57,500 bases of DNA, taken from assembly GCA_012295275.1 (NCBI GenBank), contig CM022666.1, positions 13,308,106-13,365,605 on the forward strand, given 5' to 3'. This stretch comes from Chrysomallon squamiferum. Its lineage: Eukaryota; Mollusca; Gastropoda; Neomphalida; Peltospiridae. Under the pieces are notes generated by a model. It saw nothing but the letters and a program-made list of their open reading frames with translations. It did not search any database and had not been told where the DNA came from. Positions 36,101 to 48,100 of the stretch are shown here, piece after piece. How positions within the stretch are numbered: the first letter of the stretch is position 1; every line of letters starts with the position of its first letter. The position numbers and the translations under genes were made by a program.

Positions 36101-39100
36101 TTATACAGTGTACACATGTAGACTATTATACAGAGTCTGCTGCCCACAGCACAGCTGCCAGTTACTTCATACACACACACACAGATAGATGGATTTAGTG
36201 AGAGAGCCCAACAGAAAATGTTTAATGGCTTTTCATTCACACTCCTGTAAAACAGAACTAGGTTAAACCTGACTTTGCTCTAGATCAATGTTTCTCAAGG
36301 TGTGGCACACACCACACCCTGCCAGTGGGGTGTGGCAGTATTTTGGTGGAGCGTGAGGATTCAGAATTAATTAATCATCATTATATGATGGCTTTCAAAG
36401 CTTTACACTTTCACTTTTTCTAAAGTCTGAAACCATGATTGATGACAAAACTGCTTCACCGTGTTTTAATAAAGTCTTTTGAATACAGATGTAGTATGTA
36501 CCGTAATGCTTCCAACAATGGTGTGGATTTTTATAAAATTCAAAATTTGGGGGCTTGTGATAAACACTGCTCTAGAACAACAATATGGAATAATAATTAT
36601 TTAGTACTGCTTCAAAAAGTTCTTACAAGTAAAATGATGATGGACTGAACTGGAACGTGCTCAAGATCATCAGATAAAAATCTTACTGATATTTTAAAAT
36701 GTTCTGAAATAAAACTGGGCTTGATTTTAACTTGTTCAAAATCAAATGTTCCATACTGTTAAATGACTGAACCATTTACTGTTGCATAAAAATACGTGAT
36801 TAAAATAACACTAAAATAAAATTAGGTTGGATTAGAATTCAGTGAAGATTATTCAATTTTTCGTAATCATTTTAATTTGACTTATTCTGAGTAAACATAA
36901 TTTAGTTAAAAATAGATAATATGTATTTGCCAATTATGTTTAGTTAACAAATACTGATGTGGTCAAGACTGTCGAATGTTCTGCAAATAATGCACTAAAA
37001 GGTTTGGTAAATAACATTTTTTTAAAATACAAGAAATAGGTCATAATCATTATGTTAGCCATAATCATTTAATAATGCATGAAAATGTTCAGTAAATACT
37101 GAATGAAGTGCAAATAAAGTGAACATAACATGTTGGCACAGACCATATGGAAGTAATGGTTTTCTCCTGGTAGTAACCTACTTGCTGTACTGTAAGTTGG
37201 TCCAGTGTTAACAGCTGGTTTGCCTCACTAGTTTTTCTATATATATAATTATATAAAAATGAAGCACTGCTATTTATCAAAAATTATTACTCTGTTCCAG
37301 TTTAAAGTTCAACTCTAGTATATTAATTTTTTATATTTTTTATTTTAAATTTTCGTGAAATATCCAATTTCTTTTCTGGCTGTTAAGAGTAGTTTCAAAC
37401 TGCTGCTATGAAATGAAATTGAAATTTTAATTTGCATGCACATGTTGGCTTAGGAAATATTATTTACACATATGCTAGTACTAGTCAATAATTTTCATAA
37501 TTATTACTTATGTGCCTTTTGAACTACAATAATAACGTTATTTTTTTATTTTAAATCTGAATAAACCTAGCTTTTATTCCTGTTTTCATAAAACACAGAA
37601 TTACCAGTGATACAAAATAATTTTAAAGATTACTTGGAATATATTATTTACATTTAATATTTCATTTCCAGTTGTTTTGCCTATAAAATTGTAAATTGCT
37701 AAATAACCTTGTCAAACAAAATTGCACACAATTAACTTAATACTGACAACAAGATTAGCTGGCTACATACATAATTACAATATTTTATTGCTAATAAACT
37801 AATATATCTGATTGGGAAATAAATTATTTCATATGGAAAATGAGCCAATCTTTTTCTTTTAATATTCGCTGGTAATACAGTAATATTTACATATTCAAAA
37901 AACCAAATCAAAACAGACCAATAAATGTTGAGTTAAAAGCAGAGAATGTTCCAGCTATGATCAAAATGTGAATGTTTACGTATTTTCAACGTTACTCATT
38001 CTTTCCGACTTGTATGAAAAGGTAATGATAATGTTCACATGTTAAACATAACAAATTTATCAAAGATTTTATACTGTAAAAAGAAACAAACATAAAAATA
38101 AATTTAAAAACTAAATAGTCCATGGCTAAAAAAGGTTAATCAATTTAAAAGGTAATTCATTCAATTTAAAAATTCTAACTGAAGAAAAACATTCAACAAA
38201 TACAAAACAAGCATAAATGAAAAGAATTACCTGTTGCATTATGACATTAAGATGCTTAATAATTCATCAGACATTAATTAGTTACTACTGATATAGTTAA
38301 TTATATTTATATGTGATTAATCAAATCAATATAATTATCATGATTAAATAGTTGTTATACATGCATTAATAAAAAATTAAAAAAAGAAGACTATGATAAT
38401 AATAATCAGATAACACGTAATAAAAATGAAACAAAAACAAATCTTGTTAAGAATGTACATTCTAACAAACAACACACACAAACACAGATATATATTCACA
38501 AACACAGATATATATTTACAAACAATGAATTCCCAACCGTCCCCAAATGTACACAATTTGTTAATAACAGGCAAGAAAATAAAATATTACTAAATTTTAG
38601 TGCATTCAGATTATTCTACTATGCATTCAACTACCGTATTATTGCTGCTAAAGGTTTTATTTGTTTTATTTAAAATTTTTTTTTGTTTCTTTTTTAATTC
38701 TATTGTGTTTTTCTACAACTACGTGAGTCAGGCAGTTTATGTTGGTTACACACTCCAGGCAAAAGCTGCATGCAAAATATCATCATTGAAAGTTGGCTTT
38801 TGAAAAGTTCTAAAACTGAAATATAAACGTAAGAAAATAAACAAATTACATATTTTTTTTAGTTAGATTATTCTCCGTGTAACTTATTTATAACTTGTAG
38901 GCTAAATTAGCTGAACATGTTGCAACACACATTTGTTTATAAATAATTCAAATTCTCTATTGTGTAACATACGATGTAAATAAACACGATGGGTGTTAAC
39001 TTGGTTGTGTAAACAGGAATCCTTACAAAACTTTTAAGTGGCCATAAAATATATTTCTCTTACTTCCACATCAGGAAAAAAGCAAAACAAAAAAACCCAA

Positions 39101-41387
39101 CAGTATTACTAATTTTACAGAAAAATAACATTTTGTTTCTTACAACAAATCTCAATATTTCATAAAATTATGACAGTGCAGTGAACAAGAGTTAAGTCCC
39201 TTTGTGTTCCTGTTTTACTGAAGCACAGACTGGCATGGTAACAACTCATATGAAGGTATTAAGTGAAATGGTGGATTCTTCTAGTTTTGGTACAAACCGA
39301 ACGTAATGTTACTCACAATATTTACCTTAATAATGGTACTAACCTCAGATTAAAATAAGAAAACTGAATTACAATATACATCTATATTATGTTAACACAT
39401 TTCCAGATTTATTCTTTACTAATAACTATGAATCATAAATGATGTTACAATTAGTCAGTTTTTCAGGTTATTATTGTATCTACTGTAATTATTAAATGGA
39501 TAGGCAATTTTATGTCTACAGTTGCAATAGCCAAATATATTTAGAATCTGTATCTCCAGGCTTTTATTACGAGGTAATTTAATTAGCAATATTATTATAT
39601 CCTGAGGATTTCACAAAATCAATAATGATTTATTGATTGTATTCATTTGGGGCAGTTTTAGCTGATACCTTCATTTTAATACTGAACATCTTTGATTATA
39701 CATGCAGTATTTTTTTATCAAGAATAGCTCACTGAGATTATTACTATCTTTTTTTTTCCTTCTCACATGTCCTAATCCCTCTGTACAAAAACAAAAAACT
39801 CTAAAGCTAAGAGATGTATTTCAAGATTTATTTCAAAGTTTGAAACAAATATTCATTTACTAGTGTGCTATGAATATTTGTGAACACAAGTACAGAATAT
39901 ATTCAGATTTGAATAAAAACTATATCATTTGAAAAGTTAAATGGATTGACAGATTTTGAAACTGAATTTTGTTCTGGGGATAGGGCCTAACCTTATTTCA
40001 GTGCAAGCAAAGAACATTCAGTTTGAAAAAGGATGCAGACTGGTTGCACAGATCTTTAGGAGCTGTAATAGCTATATTCTTTTTTTTTTAAAGTCTGAAA
40101 CATACTTTTACAGGTTTGCAATTGAATAAAACTTATTATTTTTGACTAGAAAATGAAACGACTCAAATTACTGTGCACAAATATCAACAGCATAATGAAT
40201 TCATGAAACAAAATATACAAAAACCGTCTTTCAGTTAAATAAAACTGCCAGGTAAATGCGTAACTAATTTAAAAAAAAAAAAAAAATGTATAAAGTGTAC
40301 AAGTTCTCTTTCAATCGCAAACAGACTCTAAATACATAATGTGGATAAGAGAACAGTGGGGCCAGTGTTTGTTTTCATGCCTTGCAAATGATCCAGACCT
40401 ACAAATAGCTCTCTGTCCATCTACAACTAAACGTATGCAAATACCCAGAAAGGTGAAGTGAGGCGTGAACATGTACTGTTCGCGACAAATCAGTACCCTC
40501 TCCAGTCGGTACTACTTGTACCTGTACCTGTGCCAGTCAGACAGAGGCTGTCCACACACGTATGGTAAACAGTCTATTTTTAACAGTGTCACTCGGTAGG
40601 GGACTTTGCTCCATATCAAATGCATACAAATTAAACATGAAAGCACCTGCTGACTAAATATAATTGTACTCTAAACTTACTTTCTCCATGATTTTCTTTT
40701 TAATTTTAAACACTGAAGAAAAAAGTGAAATAAAAAGAATAATTATGAATTCATTTTTTTTTGTTGTTGTTGTTTTGCGAGGTTTCTTAATCTTCAAAAT
40801 GCTAAGAACATGTAATTCAGATTCAGACAGCCTGATATGAAACACTATTAGAAAAAAAATAATAATAAAAATGAAAAAAATATTACAAAGTACAATATAC
40901 AGAGCCATATGTTAATGTTTATAAATTTATTATCATACAGATTTGTATCTTCAGTCTTAATAATACTTTTGAAGTTTTCGAGTTGAACCCTGTATGCTAT
41001 TTTAGAAGTTACGGTAGTTTTGATAAACCATTATCACAAACATGACTGATTATACAGAGTATCCCTGCACAAGCACTGAGTCTGACCAGGGTTTGCAAAC
41101 ATCTGCGAAGTAAAAATATAAAAAAAGCCCCTTTGGCTAATTTCTCTGAGGCATATCTGTGTCAGAAATCAGCTTCAACTACAACATATAGGCCATGTGT
41201 TCAGCCTAAAGGTAAGTACGTGGATATTGTACAAAACAAGTTCAGTGATCAAAACAACATGTTTGTCTGCTGCATCTAACACAAGTTCATTAACTTGTCC
41301 AGATGTCAGAACTTCTGACTGATTCATACTTGTAAAACCATGTAACTCCTCAAATGTTACAATTATATTTACAAACAGAAAGAAAAC

Positions 41388-41422
<35 letters not shown>

Positions 41423-42150
41423 ATTGAGATAATGATTTTACAGAATTTATTTCCTTGTTAACACTTGGAAACTAATTCAGACTTACAAAATCCTGCAACT
41501 TCTGAAATGTTACTATTATATTTACAAACAGAAAGAAAATTAAAAACTATTAAATAAATTAAAAAGTTAAATAATGTTCATACAGAATTCATTTCCTTGT
41601 TAATGGTTGAGACTAATTCACACTTACAAAAACACGTAACTTCTGAAGTGTTACAACTATTTTACAAACAGAAAGAAAATGCAAAAAAATAAAAATAAAA
41701 ATGTAATAAATGTTCTTTATTAAGATAAATCTACTGAAAACGGAATGAATATATATCACCCATGTATTTTTTGCAGAAGAAAAGTTGATGCTGCCATAAC
41801 ATCAGTTAACATTATCAATAAAAAAATAAAAAAAGATCTGTCTCAACACTGGAAAGTTTACCAGTTATATATTCTTGCCTTTGATATACATTAAACTTTG
41901 AAGAATACCACCTATAACAGGAAAATGCAACAGGGATCACATGAAAAAATGTTGATGACTCACTGAAGATCTGTATTTTTATTGTTGCGTTTATTTTAGG
42001 ATAGATAAACTCTTTCTTTTTTTAATCCATTATCTTAAAAATATAAAAAAATTTACATAGGCATCATTGACATTTATTATCTTTCAAACGAGACAGAGCA
42101 GATTTTGTTACTAAAATAATTTAACAGAGTGAAAGAAAAAAGTTTTATAT

Positions 42151-42187
<37 letters not shown>

Positions 42188-45100
42188 GCCTGACACACAA
42201 ATACATATATACATATACATTGTACGCATATATATACATATATAGACACAAACAAATGCCACTATTTCAATGCTGTCGAACGTAAGGCAACCTGGCCAAT
42301 GAAAACAGACACGGTAAGACACATCAAGTACATGTGCACCTAAATTAGCCAGTGCACGTATGAACAAGCATTGACCAAGTTTCTAGTCATTTCCACAACC
42401 ATATTTACATTTCTTAGAAAACAAGCTCTCGTTAAAAACTGGACTGAGGGAAAGATGTGAATTCCATACGAGAAATTATAAACATGTTTGTTTTTAAACA
42501 GCATTTATTTCCAAATTCAACAGGTATCTTCTAAGGCACTTGGATATTTCAGAAACATGTATAATAAATACATTATTTAAAAACAAATAATTTTCTTGGA
42601 AAAAAAGTATTTTTGCTAAAAAAGGACAGTTTAATCATCACAACTGATGGTTTAAGTCTGTCACGATACTGGTTCACATGTACGAAAGAAATGACTGTTT
42701 AGTTGATGCAAACATTTCTCACTTCTATAAAGGTAATCAATTAAAAAGTATGAAGTCAGTTTTCAGTTCTACATGAACCAACCAGTTGATAAAGCTTTGA
42801 TCATGTTAAGCCAGCCCATGTGTTTACTTCAGAAATTTCAGTAAAGCTTGTCTACTGGGTTAGCTTAATGTTCAGATCAACTCAACATTTCTGTAACCTG
42901 AATTGTTTTTTTTTTTCTTAATCAAAAATTATACCACTCATCGGGGGGGGTTGTTTTCCTTCTGAAAGTTATGGAAAGTTTTGACTAAAACAATAAATAA
43001 GAAAATATGCACCAACTAGATCAATATGTCCTGAGAAGCTTTCCAAAAATATAATTCAAATATGTTAATTGAAGATTTTAAAATTTACACACCATTTAAT
43101 CATAAATTAGCTTCCTCAGAAAAAACAATTAAAATGTGTATTTTTACAAAGCAAAACTGATATCGGAACACTGAATTAAGTATGGAAATGCAATCAATGT
43201 GTTAATTTGTAACATAAAATTTATTTCTCAACCCTGAATGTTTTGTGATTTATTTCATCACGGATTTATCCTTCTTACAAATAAAGCAGCAATAACCAAA
43301 GTTGACATTTTATTTGCCACAATTATTTTTATCCTATTTTTTTTCAAGCATTACGGATTAACCTTTTGACTTTTTCAGATATTAAAACTTTTCTTGAATA
43401 AGATCTTGCATAATTTTCTACTACATCTTTTCTACGGGGGTCACATCCTGTTGACTGAAACCTGAACGTGAAAAGAACACTGACATCGAATCATCAATAC
43501 AAACAAGTGGACTCCTATCCCCAGTCCATGACCCACCAACCCACTTTACAACTGAGCACCACGGCTCATTAATAGAAACCAACTGTTAGGGAAAAACCAC
43601 ACGCATGCACAAACGCCATTATAAACAGTAATTCATTCATTCTGCGTTTTCACAAACAGGGACAAAAGTGTATTGTTAATCGGTTCTTTTCAACCAATTT
43701 GCTGGACGCTTCCCGCATAGTTCCACACTTCCAGTGGGAAGTGGGCAGATCAAGAACCGGGAACATCAACAGCCCAGAAGACCCATGGCTAGTGGGTGGC
43801 CAGTCAACAAGTGCAAAGTCCAGATGACCACAGTTTCACCTGTAGCTTCTTCATGTGACCTACACTTGCCCAAGGCCGTAACAGTATCTTTTCTTTTTTC
43901 CCCCATTTAATTTCTAATTATTGTGAAAACAAACGAACAAGAAAATCTTTTTTTTCTCCCTAATCCACAAAGAAAAGCTTTTATTCGTTTCACCTGTAGG
44001 TTCTTTGTATCAATGTAGACTTTCCAAAAGGCAGAACAAATGCAATGTGTTGTCTGAACAAGTAATTGAACTAAAACTGTTCATAACAACCTACACTTAC
44101 TGTCAACTCACTTATTCACCAACACACAAAAATGACTCACACCGAAATAAGTTTCCACTTACCACCAAGAAACAGAAACTTCTATTGTCTAATAATTTGT
44201 ATATTTAAAAAAGAAAAAAAAAGTAACACTTAAGTAATTTCCTTTAACTGTGAGAGTTTAATAATTATAATAATGTGTGTTTTTGTAATGGGAGGTGTAT
44301 GGAGGGGGTGTATTTAATTAATCCAGACACTTGCATTTACTGTTACAAACAATTTCGAAAATCACCAAAATAAACGCAACAAGTCTATTCACAATACAAA
44401 CACACCAGTCACACTTGAACTCCCTAGGGGCCAAAACCAATAACTATTATCAAGGAAAGATAATAATGTACCTACAGCACTATAACAATAACAGTTCACC
44501 ACACCTTTTTCTTTAAATTCATACAGGTGCAGGTAATGTTAAGATCTTGAAATATAAACAGTGGATATATTATGTTTTTTTTCTTTTCTTTTTCCCCATT
44601 AACAAAAATAAAACATAAGCCAGATAATGCTTTAACTGTTAATCACTGGGTATCAAGTACAAACAGGATTGGCAAAAACTGAACACGTGTAGTGTAATAA
44701 GATGAAATTATCATATCTATATTTTTAAAATGATTATTAATAGTTCTTATTCATTTATCATTATGTTTTTGTTTGTTTTGTTTTCCATTTTTTATATATA
44801 TATATTATTATTATTATTACTAATATTATTATTTTAATATTATTTTGTCATGTCTGTTTTATTGGTCTTTTTAATACTAGTTCTAAAATATTTTAATAAA
44901 TAAAACTACTTTTTTGGAATAGAAACTTCTTTAAATATGAATCATAAAGCAAGCAAAAGAAACTGAAGCTAATGAATATGTATCTGTGAATACAACCAAC
45001 TCACTACCAGTTCCCAAGTCATCTCAGATTTAATTTTACATCTGCAGTGTTGAATTTAAAAACACAAGATACACATTTTTAAGAAAAGGAAAAAAATAAA

Positions 45101-48100
45101 AGATAAATAAAAAAAAAAAACACTAAATTAAAATAAATAATAATAATAAATTTTTTTAGATTTTAAAAAAAAAATACACTCTAAATTTAAAAATACTGGA
45201 AAATGATTTTAGACAAATGTATCCCTAACTTGACCCAACAATCAATGAAAACCAGAAAGAATGCAGATGAAAGGTAGTCAGATGTACCACTCTGACAAAA
45301 CGAGTAGGTAACTTAGTATGATATATGGGTTAAAAAATAATATTTGTGTGTAGAACTAGATAACATGAATCCAGTAGGTTAACCAGCAGGTGTTGGGGTT
45401 AATGAGGACATCGACTTGATTTTCTAATAGGCCTGCAGCAGTGGATTTCATTTCAAATGGATTACACACTTGCTGTTTATAAAATAAGGACAATGTGTGT
45501 GAAGAAATTAATGTATCCATTTTAAAACAAATCGCCCAGAGCTTACCAAAAACAGCAGTGTGTGATATTGAACACAATCAATTTATTAGTAATTACCCAA
45601 CAGCTAGACTAATTTGTTATACTTTATTGTATTAAAAATGTTTATATAAAGTGAGTGTTGCTCAAATTTATTTACGGTTTATCTACAAATAAATAAATTA
45701 TAATTGTTGCCATTATTAAAATAAATGCATGTTACTGTTTAACGTGAAGCAGAAAATCCCTACAGAAATGATAGAAAGTGAATATTTTTGTGATTGTTCC
45801 CATTTGCCAGTGAAAACCTGAATTTGTCAAAAGGGTCACAACTCAACAAATGATGCAATACATTTCTAATACAATTCTTATATCTACTCTCAATACTCAT
45901 TTAAGAAGAATTTAAAAATTTAAAAAGAAAAAAAAATGTCAAATTAGACTTGGATTGGACTACCATATTTAAAAGTTTAACCACTTTGAAACGAATATGT
46001 GCATCCATTTACACCCTTTTTGAAAACGTCATCAGATCAACTAATAATTGCAATTAAACGTAACAAGAGAAAGAATTTTTATGAAGAGAGGTGAAAATAT
46101 GAAGCAGAATTTCTAATAAACTGACAAAAATTACAACAAAATATGTAATGTAATCTTTACAAGATTCTGAATGAAGATAATAGTCTTGTATTATAAATTC
46201 TGCATGTTTCCATGACATTATTTTATCATGGTTTAAAATATTCATGATGGCATGAAGAGAATGCTATCTTAGAAATATGATCCATTTTCCTAGCACAATC
46301 AACTTCACTGGACATTGTTATACAGTTCAAAAAGATTTTCTCAACTTGAATGGACAAAGAATATGTGTAGGATGAACAATAAATACACTTTAAAAATCAA
46401 CATTTATTTATTGTTTTCAAAAAAAATAAAAGACAAAACAATCCTCAAAAGATTCAAAAAAAAAAAAATATTAATAATAAATATAAAAAAAAAATAAAGT
46501 ATCATATTACTTATACCAAACTACCGTTTGTTTTATGAAAAGAGGAATAGAAATTAATAATTCATTTTGGAAAGATCAAATTTCAGTATGAAGCACAAAG
46601 CTCTTTTTGAAAACCGTTTCTCGTGCACTGCTCCAAGACACAGACACTGAGTTGTTCTTGGTTGCCATGGTAAAACAATGTTTGCAAACTACATTGTACA
46701 CACACAGTCCGTGCCCAAGTTTCTTATCTTTCATACAGAAGGATTATTTGCCCAGGATATCATGGCATCAAATCGGGTTCAACAATTTTCTTCAAGTTCC
46801 ACCCACCACTTAAACTAGTCATCTGCATGAGCTGGCAAATATTTTTAGGGGATTTTTTATTTTTTTTATTTTTTATTCATGATATGAATAATATCTTGAA
46901 ACTTTATAAAACTTTACATAGATTAAAAAATGACTCATCCAACATATTTAAAATGCCGAGGATGATGTATCTGAAAGAATTTGGGAAAAAAATGTAATCA
47001 ACTAATACATTTCATTACTAAGAAAATAGAAAAAATATAAATTTTGATATTTAAATGCCTGTTGATTTAAGGCAATTCCAGCAAGAACTGCATTAAATAC
47101 AGATGTGCATGCAACTTTTTGTCTCAATTAGTTTTTGCAATCATTTACACATGGTCATCAATCATCCAGAGAAGTTGTTGACGTTTCTCTAGTTTTGGAT
47201 CAAACTAAACTATTTGCTAAATAAATTCTAAAATATTCCAGATGAATTCAATCGAAAAAATATATATATTTTTTTAATTTCCTAATATTATTGCATGTAT
47301 GTTACCTGACCATTTTTTGAAACAAAAAGATAAGGTACTTAAATAAATAATAAAAATAGATTCTGTAAACTTTCTATAATTAAAATTTCTTTTAAGATTA
47401 AATTTTTGGAATAAATGGTTTGGAACTTTTAATATTTCATCAACAAAATTTTTAAATATTTGGTATTAATTAAAATTAAAAACTTTTTGATAATGAAATA
47501 TTTACTCTTTCAATATAGTCTACCAAATTTTACATCCGTACACTAGAAAATGTCTAAAACCATTCACAGGGTGTCTGATCAATGGAGAACATCCTTCATG
47601 CAAATGGCCAACCAGGTCTCCCACGGAAACAAACAGGGCTGTTTCTAGTTTTACACTTGACAAACAAACTGGACAAATGCTGTGTACTGAGAAAAAATTC
47701 CCCAAACAGTAAACATCCTCCCCGTTTCATTCAGCTACAGGTTTGCGAATTTCAAACAATCTCTCAACTTAGACATTACTTCATTGACGAACAATGCCAG
47801 CCCACACCAAATCGATTCTTCTTTGCCCGCCATTCACCAATACAGACATAGGAAATTTACAGTGAATGTTTTAATACCTTTATCTGTTCTTGTGTCTTTG
47901 AAAAAAAAAAGGCATCATAGCAGATGCATCATCTATACACACACATATCAAATCAATATGCATAATACAGATTTAACTAAAAAAGTGCCAGCAATGTCTT
48001 AAATGTGCATCTATTTTGAGCATTTTGTTAAAAACTTCTCTGCTGAAGATGTTTTTAACAATAATAAATTACTCCTTTAAAAGTTTTAATAAAGTTTTGT

